Below, one piece after another: positions 9,875 to 17,984 of a DNA stretch of 64,000 nucleotides (the first letter of the stretch is position 1; every line of letters starts with the position of its first letter). The stretch is from Thermomonas brevis (GTDB lineage Bacteria > Pseudomonadota > Gammaproteobacteria > Xanthomonadales > Xanthomonadaceae), in assembly GCF_014395425.1 (NCBI RefSeq), contig NZ_CP060711.1, positions 2,852,001-2,916,000 on the forward strand, read 5' to 3'. The notes below the pieces were generated by a model, which was not told the origin of the DNA, searched no databases, and saw only the letters and a list, made by a program, of their open reading frames with translations. Made by a program: the position numbers and the translations under genes.

Positions 9875-11023
9875 TCAGCGGCCGCTCTTGATCGCCGTCC
9901 AGGCGCGCACGCGCTGGCGCTGCACGGTTTCCGGCAACGACTTGGGATCGACCAGCTTGGCGCGCACGTCCTCCGGCGGATACACGCCGGGGTTGTTGGC
10001 AATGTCCGGTTCGACCAGCAGGGTGGCGTCCTTGTTCGGGTTGGCGTAGCCCACCGCGTCGGTGATCGCGGCGGCGACCTTGGGATCGAGCAGGTAGTCG
10101 ATGAAGGCCTGCGCGTTGCCCGGATGCTTGGCGTCCTTCGGGATCGCCATCACGTCCACCCAGCGGATCGCGCCTTCCTTCGGGATCACGTAGCGGATGT
10201 CGGGCGCGGGCTTGCCGGTGGCGTCGGCGGCCTCGGTGGCGGCGTCGGCCGCGCCCAGGATGTCGCCGGAGTAGCCCATCGCCACGCACACGTCGCCGTT
10301 CGCCAGCGCGTCCTTGTATTCGGCGTTGTTGAAGGTGCGGATGTGCGGGCGGATCGCGGCGTAGATCTGCTTCACCGTGTCGATCTCGTCGGCCGCGCCG
10401 GCGTTCGGATCCTTGCCCTTCCAGATCAGCGCCGCGCCGAAGGCTTCCTGGTCGTCGTCGAGCACGCTGATGCCGCACTTCGCCAGCTTGGCGGCGTTGG
10501 CGGGATCGAACAGCAGGTTCCACGAATCGATCGGCGCGTTCTCGCCGAGCGCCGCCTTCACCTTGTCCACGTTGATGCCGAGGCCGGTCGTGCCCCACAT
10601 GTACGGCACCACGTAGGCGTTGCCGGGGTCGATGTCGGCCAGGCCTTGCAGAATGGACGGGTCGAGGTGCGAGAGGTTCGGCAGCTTGGCCTTGTCCAGC
10701 GGCAGGTACAGGCCGGCCTTGATCTGCCGCTGCGCGAACGGGCGCGCCGACGGGAACACCAGGTCGTAGCCGCTGCTGCCGGCGGTGAGCTTGGTCTCCA
10801 GCGTCTCGTTCTCGGAATAGACGTCGTAGTTGACCTTGATCCCGGTCGCCTTCTCGAAGTTCTCGATGGTGTCGGCGGCCACGTAGTCGGACCAGTTGTA
10901 GACGTTCAGCACCTTCTCTTCCGGCCCGGCCGGCTTGGCGGCGGAACCGTCGGCGGCGGGCTTGCCGCCGCAGGCGGTCAGCAACAGGATGGCGCAGGCG
11001 AGGGGGGCAAGGCGCAGGGTCAC
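9875..11023 (-). CDS. potF: Polyamine-binding lipoprotein PotF (PotD class)
   Basis: A 382-residue periplasmic solute-binding protein for putrescine or spermidine. The N-terminus ends in the lipobox LTAC (Cys near residue 18), so it is probably membrane-tethered rather than free. Family features are VLNVYNWSDYVAADTI near residue 40, PYMWGTTGLGIN in the middle, and W-, D- and E-rich ligand-lining stretches such as GYSGDILGA and RWVDVMAIPKDAKHP. I chose GTG at 11023 because GGGAG lies six bases upstream; a TTG nine codons earlier lacks this. It opens the potFGHI operon, the same gene order as the E. coli putrescine system. Confidence 0.92.
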   Translation of the reverse strand: MTLRLAPLACAILLLTACGGKPAADGSAAKPAGPEEKVLNVYNWSDYVAADTIENFEKATGIKVNYDVYSENETLETKLTAGSSGYDLVFPSARPFAQRQIKAGLYLPLDKAKLPNLSHLDPSILQGLADIDPGNAYVVPYMWGTTGLGINVDKVKAALGENAPIDSWNLLFDPANAAKLAKCGISVLDDDQEAFGAALIWKGKDPNAGAADEIDTVKQIYAAIRPHIRTFNNAEYKDALANGDVCVAMGYSGDILGAADAATEAADATGKPAPDIRYVIPKEGAIRWVDVMAIPKDAKHPGNAQAFIDYLLDPKVAAAITDAVGYANPNKDATLLVEPDIANNPGVYPPEDVRAKLVDPKSLPETVQRQRVRAWTAIKSGR

Positions 11024-11084
11024 GGCGGTCTCCCGGAAATGGATCGGCAAATGGTACGCGCTGATGCGCGGCGGCTGGAGGCGC

Positions 11085-12098
11085 TCAGCGACCGCGCATG
11101 CGGCCGAACAGGCCGGCCGGTTTCGGCGGCGGTTCGTTCGGCGCCGACGGTTCGGCGGCGACCGCTTCGGCGTGGCCGGTGGCGAGGTGGGCGTTGACGA
11201 AACCGGCCACGTCCTCGTGCGCGACGCCGCTGGCTTCGGCGATCTCGGCGACGCTGGCCGGGCCCTTCATCATCACCGTGGCGATGCGGAAGTGCTTGGG
11301 GTATTCGCGCTCGGTCTGCGGCCATTTCTTCAGCAGGTAGCGGCCGTCGGCGGCGTCGCCTGACAGCAGGCCGCCGAGCCATTGCAGGCGGGCCAGCGGC
11401 TGCGCGGGGCCGAGGGGTGCGGCGTCGGCGTCCCACGCCGCCGCATCGGGAAAGGCGAAATCGGATTCCAGCCATTCGCCGGCGAAGCAGGGCGCCAGCG
11501 GCTTGAGCGCGGCCGGACCGTGCCAGACGCCGGCGAGCGGATCGACCAGCAGCGTCGGCGCACCGTCGCGCTGCAGGCGCACGCGCTGGCGCAGGCCGCC
11601 GCTGACCAGCCATTGGCGGAGCGGGCGCGCCGCGGGCGGTGCGGGTTCCGGCTCGGGTTCCGGTTCCGGCACGGCGGGCGGCTCCGGTTCGGGCTGCGGC
11701 TCGGGTTCGACGATGGGGGCGGGTGCTGGCTCGGGCTTGGCGGGCGGTTGGGGCTCGCGCGGCGGCGGCGTTTCGATGGGCGTCTGCTGCCCCGCGTCGG
11801 TGGCGATCTCGCTCAGCAGTACCGCCAGGTCGCTGGCGCTGGCCGGATGCGGCAGGCGGTAGTCGGTCTGCTGGCGGTCGGCCGAGGTCAGCGCGATCAC
11901 CTTGCGGCCCAGCCCGTGCAGGCGCAGCCAGCTCATCGGGCCGTACAGGCTGTCCATGTCGACGATGACGTAGTCCGCCTCGTCGCCCTGGACCAGCGTC
12001 CAGCGGTGGCCGGTTTCGGCATTGGCGATCTTGAACGCGGCGACGATGTCGGCCTCGGTGTCGCGATCCATCCCGGTGGTGCCCAGCGTCAGCGCCAT
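11085..12098 (-). CDS. Hypothetical protein with Pro/Glu repeat linker
   Basis: A 337-residue protein with three parts. Residues 1-100 look like a small alpha/beta domain reminiscent of response-regulator or flavodoxin folds (DYVIVDMDSLYGPM, GRKVIALTSADR). Residues about 105-160 are a low-complexity linker of PEPEP and PAPP units. Residues 160-320 form a folded C-terminal part with a Trp-rich middle (GGLLSGDAADGRYLLKKWPQ) and a possible winged-helix (MKGPASVAEIAEASGVAHEDV). No signal peptide or membrane segment is seen, so it is likely cytoplasmic. It lies between an HNH nuclease and potF, with gaps of 67 and 61 bp. The receptor-like head and DNA-binding-like tail are my inference; I do not recognise the family with certainty. 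Confidence 0.7.
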   Translation of the reverse strand: MALTLGTTGMDRDTEADIVAAFKIANAETGHRWTLVQGDEADYVIVDMDSLYGPMSWLRLHGLGRKVIALTSADRQQTDYRLPHPASASDLAVLLSEIATDAGQQTPIETPPPREPQPPAKPEPAPAPIVEPEPQPEPEPPAVPEPEPEPEPAPPAARPLRQWLVSGGLRQRVRLQRDGAPTLLVDPLAGVWHGPAALKPLAPCFAGEWLESDFAFPDAAAWDADAAPLGPAQPLARLQWLGGLLSGDAADGRYLLKKWPQTEREYPKHFRIATVMMKGPASVAEIAEASGVAHEDVAGFVNAHLATGHAEAVAAEPSAPNEPPPKPAGLFGRMRGR

Positions 12099-12165
12099 CG
12101 CCGTCCCCGCAGCGGAAGTTCCGGTCGAGTGTTGCCGCGCGGGGCGCGCGCGTCAACGTGGGAGA

Positions 12166-12837
12166 TCACGTGGCGAGCGAGCGCGGATTCTTCGCCGGCA
12201 GCTGCGCTCTCAGGAACGCCATCTGGTCGGCCAGGATGTTGCGGTTCGACAGGATCAGGTGCTCCACCCAGCTCGGCCGGTAGGGCACCGCCAGCAGCGG
12301 CATGTCGGCCTGCTGCGGGGTGCGGTTGCCCTTGCGCGAGTTGCAGTGGAAGCAGGCGGTGACGACGTTTTCCCAGAGGTCGCGGCCGCCCTTCGACACC
12401 GGCTGCACGTGGTCGCGGGTCAGCGTGCCGCGGTGGTACTGGCGGCCGCAGTACAGGCACAGGTGCTGGTCGCGGGCGAACAGCGCCTGGTTGGTGAGCG
12501 CGGGCGTCGGGTCGATGGCGCCGGGCCGGGCATGGCCGCGGGCGGCGATGATCGGATGCAGGCGGACGATGCTGCGTTCGCCGCTGAAGCGGTTGGTGCC
12601 GCCGCGCACGGTGAGGCAGGGCTCGCCCAGCGTCCACGCCACCGCGTCGCGCGCGTACAGGCAGGTGGCGTCCTGCCAGCTCAGCCAGTCCAGCGCGCGG
12701 CCGTGCGCGTCCAGCCCGAGCAGGCGCAGGTTGGGGGCGAAGCCGGCGGGGCCGGGGGAAACGAGGGTGTCCGCGTGCAGGGCAGCGGGGCGGTCGCCGG
12801 TATGGGCCGGGCGAAAGGTCGCTCTGTCGGTCTCCAT
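12166..12837 (-). CDS. HNH endonuclease family protein
   Basis: A 223-residue protein with an HNH nuclease fold in its second half. The CxxC zinc pair CLYC (127-130) is followed by RDHVQPVSKGG near 141-150, WENVVTAC and a second zinc pair CFHC (162-165) and NSRKGNRTP. This is the complete beta-beta-alpha metal finger. The first 115 residues are less conserved and may bind DNA or a partner. Proteins of this length are widespread stand-alone HNH proteins in Xanthomonadaceae, often of unknown role; homing or restriction cannot be inferred because no methyltransferase or intron is nearby. Confidence 0.85.
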   Translation of the reverse strand: METDRATFRPAHTGDRPAALHADTLVSPGPAGFAPNLRLLGLDAHGRALDWLSWQDATCLYARDAVAWTLGEPCLTVRGGTNRFSGERSIVRLHPIIAARGHARPGAIDPTPALTNQALFARDQHLCLYCGRQYHRGTLTRDHVQPVSKGGRDLWENVVTACFHCNSRKGNRTPQQADMPLLAVPYRPSWVEHLILSNRNILADQMAFLRAQLPAKNPRSLAT

Positions 12838-12900
12838 CGGGAAACCAGCTTATACGCCTTCGATGACGGTTTGTGTACTTCGATGGCGTGAAGCAGCAAG

Positions 12901-12933
12901 CCCGTCATTGCCCGCTTTCGCGGGAATGACGGG
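12901..12933. repeat. Palindromic repeat upstream of the HNH gene
   Basis: Arms 12901-12914 (CCCGTCATTGCCCG) and 12921-12933 (CGGGAATGACGGG) pair with a single bulged base around the loop CTTTCG. It belongs to a different palindrome class from elements A-D. It lies between the downstream end of the HNH upstream spacer and the acyl-CoA dehydrogenase stop, so it may terminate that transcript. Confidence 0.65.
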
Positions 12934-12965
12934 TTGAGGCGTTCCTGCGGAGTGATCCCGGGCGT

Positions 12966-14759
12966 TTATGCCGCGCCGAAGCCCTCGTCCGCCAGCGCCA
13001 TCAGCGTGTCCGCGCCGCTTTCGATCGCGGCCTTGTGCGCCAGCGTGCGCGGCAGGATGCGGGCGAAGTAGAAGCGGGCGGTGTCGCGCTTGGCGTCCTT
13101 GAACGCCTGCGGGTGGTCGGACGCGTTGGCCGCGGCGACGCTGCGCGCCCACCAGTAGGCCAGCACCACGTAGCCGGAGTAGAACAGGTAGTCGGTGCTG
13201 GCCGCGCCCAGTTCTTCCGGGTTGGCTGCGGCGCGGGTCAGCGTCTCGATGGTGAGCTTGCCCCACTCGCCGCACTTGGCGCGCAGCGGGGCGATGAACT
13301 CGGCCAGCGCCGCGTCGCCTTCGTGCTGCTTGGCGAACGCTTCCACTTCGGCGAGGAACAGCTTCAGCCCCGCGCCCTGCGTCGCCGCGGTCTTGCGGCC
13401 GATCAGGTCGAGCGACTGGATGCCGGTGGTGCCTTCGTACAGCGTGGTGATGCGGGCGTCGCGCGCCAGTTGCTCCATGCCGTGCTCGGCGATGTAGCCG
13501 TGGCCGCCGAAGCACTGCACCGCGTTGTAGGTGTTCTCGATCGCCCACTCGGTCAGGCAGGCCTTGGAGATCGGGGTGAGGAAGCTGACCAGCGTGTGCG
13601 CGCGTTCGCGTTCGGCGGGATCGGCGGCCTTCTCGGCGGCGTCCAGCAGCGAGTAGGCATGCATCGACAGCAGCCGGCCGCCTTCGACCAGCGCCTTCTG
13701 CGCCAGCAGCATGCGGCGCACGTCGGGCTGCACCAGGATCGGGTCGGCCGGCTTGTCCGGGTACTTCGGGCCGGACAGCGAGCGCGACTGCAACCGCTCG
13801 CGGGCGTAGCGCAGCGCGTTCTGGTAGGCGCGTTCGGACAGGCCCAGGCCCTGCACGCCGACGCCGAGGCGGGCCGAGTTCATCATCACGAACATCGCCT
13901 GCAGGCCCTTGTGCGGCTGGCCGAGCAGGTAGCCCTCGGCGCCGTCGAAGTTCATCACGCAGGTGGCGGAGCCGTGGATGCCCATCTTGTGCTCGATCGC
14001 GCCGCAGCGCACCGCGTTGCGCTCGCCGACCGCGCCGTCGCGCGCCACCTTGAACTTCGGCACCACGAACAGCGAGATGCCCTTGGCGCCGGCCGGGGCG
14101 TCCGGCAGCTTGGCCAGCACCAGGTGGACGATGTTGGGGACGAGGTCGTGCTCGCCGGCGGTGATGAAGATCTTGGTGCCGGTGATCGCGTACTTGCCGT
14201 CGGCGACGGGCTCCGCGCGGGTCTTGAGCAGGCCGAGGTCGGTGCCGCAGTGCGGCTCGGTCAGGCACATGGTGCCGGTCCAGGTGCCGGCCACCAGCGG
14301 CTCCAGGAACACCTTCTGCTGCCAGTCCTCGCCGTAGGTCTCCAGCGCCTTGACCGCGCCGTGGCTGAGCATCGGGAAGTTGCCCCAGGCCAGGTTGGCG
14401 CTGTCCACCAGTTCGGTCAGCACGCCGCCAAGCAGCGCGGGCATGCCCTGGCCGCCGTGCTGCGGGTCGTTGGTCAGGCCGGTCCAGCCGCCTTCGACGA
14501 ACTGGTCGAACGCCTGCTTGAAGCCGGGCGGCGGGGCGACGTCGCCGGTGGCCTTGTCGTACTTGCAGCCGATCTCGTCGCCGATCCGGTTGAGCGGGGC
14601 CAGTACGGTCTCGGTGAAGCGCGCGGCTTCGTCCAGCACGGCATCGACCAGCTCGCGGTTGGCGTCGGCGAAGCCGAGCTGCTGGAACAGGGCTTCCGCG
14701 CCCAGCACGTCGTAGAGGGCGAAGCGGAGATCGTCGAGGGGGGCCTTGTAGCTGCTCAT
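12966..14759 (-). CDS. Acyl-CoA dehydrogenase, long C-terminally extended type
   Basis: A 597-residue FAD enzyme that introduces the alpha-beta double bond of acyl-CoA in fatty-acid or related oxidation. This length marks the extended acyl-CoA dehydrogenase class (DmdC-like) rather than the 380-residue type. Visible features are the FAD/substrate block MCLTEPHCGTDLG near residue 168, ITGTKIFITAGEHD, the ARLGVGVQGLGLSERAYQNAL helix, CFGGHGYIAEHGMEQ, and YEGTTGIQSLDL near 440 with the likely catalytic Glu. The C-terminal 150 residues form the helical extension. ATG at 14759. No electron-transfer or hydratase genes are adjacent, so the physiological substrate is open. Confidence 0.92.
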   Translation of the reverse strand: MSSYKAPLDDLRFALYDVLGAEALFQQLGFADANRELVDAVLDEAARFTETVLAPLNRIGDEIGCKYDKATGDVAPPPGFKQAFDQFVEGGWTGLTNDPQHGGQGMPALLGGVLTELVDSANLAWGNFPMLSHGAVKALETYGEDWQQKVFLEPLVAGTWTGTMCLTEPHCGTDLGLLKTRAEPVADGKYAITGTKIFITAGEHDLVPNIVHLVLAKLPDAPAGAKGISLFVVPKFKVARDGAVGERNAVRCGAIEHKMGIHGSATCVMNFDGAEGYLLGQPHKGLQAMFVMMNSARLGVGVQGLGLSERAYQNALRYARERLQSRSLSGPKYPDKPADPILVQPDVRRMLLAQKALVEGGRLLSMHAYSLLDAAEKAADPAERERAHTLVSFLTPISKACLTEWAIENTYNAVQCFGGHGYIAEHGMEQLARDARITTLYEGTTGIQSLDLIGRKTAATQGAGLKLFLAEVEAFAKQHEGDAALAEFIAPLRAKCGEWGKLTIETLTRAAANPEELGAASTDYLFYSGYVVLAYWWARSVAAANASDHPQAFKDAKRDTARFYFARILPRTLAHKAAIESGADTLMALADEGFGAA

Positions 14760-14857
14760 GCGATGCGTTCCCGGCGCGCGCGGGCCGCCGTTCGGCCCGC
14801 TGGAAGCGTGAGCATACTACAGCGTATGGTGGGCCGGAACGGCCCCGGCGCGGGCGG

Positions 14858-15328
14858 TCAGCGCAGCGCGCCGGGCAGCCCCGGCACCGGCGACAGCGCG
14901 CTCTCGCGCTTGATGTCCCAGCGCTTCTGCTTGCCGCCCAGCGGGGTGGCGGTGACGCTGCCGCGCAGGGTGTAGGACAGGCCGCGGCCGTCGGCCAGCG
15001 CGCTGGCGATGCGCGCGCGGCCGGCCGGCAGCGGTTCGACGGTGGCGGTGTGCACGTCGGCCGATTCCGGCCCGATGTCCAGCGCCGGCTGCAGGTCCAG
15101 CCGCGCCGCGCTGCCGTTGTCGAAGGCGATCTCCAGCGCGGTGCTGTCGAAGCGCATCGCCATGCTGCTGAAGTTGTTGAGGCGCAGCGCCACGTCCCAG
15201 CGGCCGTCGGCGCGCACGGTGATCTGCTGGATGCTGGCCGCCGGTTCGGACACCCGGCGCACCGGGCCGCTGCCGCAGCCGGCCAGCAGGAGGGCGAAAG
15301 CGGCGATGCAGGCAAGCCGACGGATCAT
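14858..15328 (-). CDS. Lipoprotein with LEA14/WHy-like beta domain
   Basis: A 156-residue lipoprotein. The signal sequence ends in LLAGC with Cys near residue 18. The rest is a single beta-rich domain (VALRLNNFSSMAMRFDS... LEIAFDN... SALADGRGLSYTLRGSVTA) with the alternating pattern of LEA type 2 (WHy) domains, which are periplasmic or outer-membrane associated in Gram-negative bacteria. ATG at 15328 with GGAG seven bases upstream. Function unknown. Domain call is by pattern, not by search. Confidence 0.7.
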   Translation of the reverse strand: MIRRLACIAAFALLLAGCGSGPVRRVSEPAASIQQITVRADGRWDVALRLNNFSSMAMRFDSTALEIAFDNGSAARLDLQPALDIGPESADVHTATVEPLPAGRARIASALADGRGLSYTLRGSVTATPLGGKQKRWDIKRESALSPVPGLPGALR

Positions 15329-15380
15329 GCGCGGACTCCGGAAGGGGATCGCGGCAGCATACCCGCCGCGCGCGGGCGGA

Positions 15381-15569
15381 TCAGTAGCCGGCTTCCATGC
15401 CGCCGGCGGGCTGTTCGCGGATGTACAGGTCCTTGGCGGCGATGAAGGCCTCGGCGCAGCGGTAGGCCTCGCGCCCCAGCTCGATGCGCGCCGCGTCGTC
15501 CAGCGGGGCGCTGCGCGGCGCGCCGACGAGCTGGGCGAACAGGTTCAGGGCGATGTCGTGGATGTCCAT
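15381..15569 (-). CDS. Small conserved-looking protein, 62 residues
   Basis: A short soluble protein beginning MDIHDIALN, with an amphipathic C-terminal helix (REAYRCAEAFIAAKDLYIRE). I chose ATG at 15569, preceded by AGGGG at suitable distance, over an upstream GTG. It has no recognisable domain. Its composition and codon use match the neighbours, so it is probably real. It lies between the LEA-like lipoprotein and the first M13 peptidase, whose terminator ends just before it. Confidence 0.55.
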   Translation of the reverse strand: MDIHDIALNLFAQLVGAPRSAPLDDAARIELGREAYRCAEAFIAAKDLYIREQPAGGMEAGY

Positions 15570-15669
15570 GCGGGGTTCCCCTGGCGAAACGGCGACCATA
15601 CACCCGCGGCGGGCCGCTCGGCACCTGCCGGACGTGCGCGTCGCTTCCCCGGAGGATCGCGTGCGCGGA

Positions 15670-15701
15670 AAGAAGAAGGCCCGGACAAGCCGGGCCTTCT
15701 T
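15670..15701 (-). terminator. Rho-independent terminator of the first M13 peptidase gene
   Basis: A 12-bp perfect stem (15673-15684 with 15690-15701, AAGAAGGCCCGG and its complement) around a five-base loop. On the minus strand it is followed by CTTTCC. It starts 22 bp past the M13 stop at 15723. Confidence 0.75.
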
Positions 15702-15722
15702 CGCTCTACATCGCGCGGCGGA

Positions 15723-17831
15723 TCACCAGATCACGACCTGCTTGTCGCCGTCGCGCACCATCGCGTCGCCGGCCTTGCAGCCGAACGCCTGCGCGAACGC
15801 CGGCATGTTGCTCGGCGCGCCGATGGCGCGGAAGGTGCCGGGGGCGTGCTCGTTGCTGTTGACGATCAGCTTCATGAAGTCCGGCGTCATCTGGTCGCGC
15901 CAGATCGTGCCGAAGCTCAGGAAGAAGCGCTGCTCCTCGGTGTAGCCGTCGATCTTGTCGCTGCCTTTCTTGCCGGCGTCGGCCAGCGCCTTCTGCATCG
16001 CGTCCCAGGCCACGTTCAGGCCGCCCAGGTCGGCGATGTTCTCGCCCAGGGTCAGCTTGCCGTTGACGTGCAGGCCGGGCAGAGCCTCGTAGCCGTTGAA
16101 CTGCTGCACCAGCTTGTCGGTGCGGCCGGCGAAGCCCTTGGCGTCGGCCTCCGTCCACCAGTTCTCGAAGTTGCCGGTCGGCCCGAAGCGGCTGCCCTGG
16201 TCGTCGTAGCCGTGGATCATCTCGTGGCCGATCACCGCGCCGATGCCGCCGTAGTTCATCGCGTCGTCGGCGTTCGGGTCGAAGAACGGCGGCTGCAGGA
16301 TCGCGGCGGGGAAGGTGATGTCGTTGTTGAGCGGGTTGTACTGCGCGTTCACCAGCTGCGGGGTCATGCCCCATTCGGTCTTGTCCACCGGCTTGCCGAT
16401 CTTGCCGAGCTGCCATTTGTAGTTGAACGCGTTGGCGGCCTGCACGTTGCCGTAGTAGCTGTCGCGGCCGGTGGTCAGGCCGTTCCAGTCGCGCCACTTG
16501 TCCGGATAGCCGATCTTCGACTTGAACGTGCCCAGCTTCGCCAGCGCCTTCTGCTTCGTGTCGGGGCTCATCCAGTCGAGCTTTTCGATGCGCGCCTTCA
16601 GCGCGACCTGCAGGTTGCCCACCAGGGTTTCCATCTTCGCCTTGGCTTCCGGCGGGAACGCGACCTTCACGTACAGCTGGCCGAAGGCCTCGCCCACGTT
16701 GCGGTTGACCGCGCCCAGCACGCGCTTCCAGCGCGCCTTCTGTTCCTTCTGCCCGGCCATGGTCTTGTTGTGGAACTCGAACGATTCCTGCGCGAACGCA
16801 TCGCTCAGGTAGGGCGAGGCGTCGTCGACGGCGTGGTAGCGCAGGTAGGCCTTCCAGGCGTCCACCGGGGTGTCGCCGATCATCTTGCTCACTTCCTTGT
16901 GGAAGTCCGGCATCGCCAGCGAGAACATCGCCGGCACGGCGACGCCCTGCGATTCGAAGAACTTGGTCCACGGGAAGTTCGGGGTCAGCTTGTCGGCGTC
17001 GGCCGGCGAGATCGGCTTGTAGTACAGCGAGACGTCGCGGTTCAGCTGCTCGGCGCCGATCGACACCTTGGCCAGGCGCGTCTCGAACGCGACCACCGCC
17101 TTGGCCTGCCTGGCCGCGTCGGCCGCCGGCACGCCGGACAGCTCCAGCACCTTGGCGACGTGCGTCTCGTAGGCGGCCAGCTTGTCGGCCTTGTCCTTGT
17201 CGAAGTAGTAGCCGCGCTCCGGCAGGCCCAGGCCGCCCTGCGTGGCGTAGGCGATGTTCATCGACGAGTCCTTGAAGTCGGCCTCGGGCCCGAAGTCGAA
17301 CAGCACGTTTTGGCCCTGCGCCGCGCTGGTGCGCAGGTAGTCTGCGACGGAGGCGCCGTCGGTCAGCGCGTCGATCGCGGCCAGCTCCGGCTTCAGCGGC
17401 TCGATGCCCTGCGCGTTGATCTTGGCTTCGTCCATGCCGGTGGCCCAGAAGTCGCCGACCAGCTTGTCCACGCCGGTCGCGCCGGCTTTGGCCGCGGCCT
17501 GCTCGGCCAGCTGGTGCTGCACCGCCAGCGAGCGCTCGGCCAGCGCGTCGAAGCCGCCCCAGCTGCTGCGGTCGCCCGGGATCGGGTTCGCCGAATACCA
17601 CTTGGCGTTGACGAAGCCGTTGAAGTCGGCGCAGACGTTCCTGGCGGCGTCGAGGTCGCCGGCCTGGAAGCGGATGTAGGGCGGCAGCTTGGCGTCGTCC
17701 AGCGAATACGCGGCGGCGTCGGGCTTGGCGGCGGCGGCCTGGGCGGCGTCCGGCGCGGCGGCGGGTTTCTGGCAGGCGGCCAGCGCCGCGGTGATGGCGA
17801 GGGACAGCAGCAGGTATCTGGGCGTGTTCAC
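15723..17831 (-). CDS. M13 family metallopeptidase lipoprotein (copy 1)
   Basis: A 702-residue zinc peptidase of the neprilysin/PepO family, acting on oligopeptides in the periplasm or at the outer membrane. The lipobox LAAC places the acylated Cys at about residue 20. The catalytic HEMIH lies at 536-540 (VIGHEMIHGYDDQGS) and the third zinc ligand in GENIADLGGLN. The substrate-binding motif NAYYNP-type reads NAQYNPLNNDITFPA here. The final residues (RDGDKQVVIW) give the conserved C-terminal Trp. Start GTG at 17831 has GGAG upstream. It is about two-thirds similar by eye to the gene at 17985. Each M13 gene begins just after a terminator and is preceded by a near-duplicate spacer. Confidence 0.93.
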   Translation of the reverse strand: MNTPRYLLLSLAITAALAACQKPAAAPDAAQAAAAKPDAAAYSLDDAKLPPYIRFQAGDLDAARNVCADFNGFVNAKWYSANPIPGDRSSWGGFDALAERSLAVQHQLAEQAAAKAGATGVDKLVGDFWATGMDEAKINAQGIEPLKPELAAIDALTDGASVADYLRTSAAQGQNVLFDFGPEADFKDSSMNIAYATQGGLGLPERGYYFDKDKADKLAAYETHVAKVLELSGVPAADAARQAKAVVAFETRLAKVSIGAEQLNRDVSLYYKPISPADADKLTPNFPWTKFFESQGVAVPAMFSLAMPDFHKEVSKMIGDTPVDAWKAYLRYHAVDDASPYLSDAFAQESFEFHNKTMAGQKEQKARWKRVLGAVNRNVGEAFGQLYVKVAFPPEAKAKMETLVGNLQVALKARIEKLDWMSPDTKQKALAKLGTFKSKIGYPDKWRDWNGLTTGRDSYYGNVQAANAFNYKWQLGKIGKPVDKTEWGMTPQLVNAQYNPLNNDITFPAAILQPPFFDPNADDAMNYGGIGAVIGHEMIHGYDDQGSRFGPTGNFENWWTEADAKGFAGRTDKLVQQFNGYEALPGLHVNGKLTLGENIADLGGLNVAWDAMQKALADAGKKGSDKIDGYTEEQRFFLSFGTIWRDQMTPDFMKLIVNSNEHAPGTFRAIGAPSNMPAFAQAFGCKAGDAMVRDGDKQVVIW

Positions 17832-17856
17832 GGCGGCGGCTCCGGCGGTGGCGGCG

Positions 17857-17886
17857 AAAAAAAGACGCGGCACCTGGCCGCGTCTT
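17857..17886 (-). terminator. Rho-independent terminator of the second M13 peptidase gene
   Basis: Stem 17862-17871 with 17877-17886 (AAGACGCGGC and its complement), loop ACCTG, then seven T residues on the minus strand (17857-17863). It lies between the two M13 genes, so they are not a simple single transcript. The GTG start of copy 1 is only 26 bp past its T run. Confidence 0.85.
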
Positions 17887-17919
17887 CGGACTGTATCGAC
17901 TGGCCCGTGGGCGGGCGGG

Positions 17920-17966
17920 TGCCGGAGGTCATGGGCCTCCGGCGCCCGCCGACGGGTGGCGCCTTC
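17920..17966. repeat. Hairpin pair duplicated downstream of M16 and M13 genes
   Basis: Two small palindromes in a row, GCCGGAGG...CCTCCGGC and GGCGCCCGCC...GGCGCC, in the spacer below M13 copy 2. An almost identical pair is at 20178-20219 below the M16 gene. Together with the duplicated terminators they mark the duplicated spacer. Confidence 0.6.
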
Positions 17967-17984
17967 ACGACGGAAGGCGCGGGA

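Noticed and set aside
12166..12837. HNH gene as part of a restriction system or mobile intron
   Set aside because: No methyltransferase, intron structure, transposase or flanking repeat of the needed type lies beside it.
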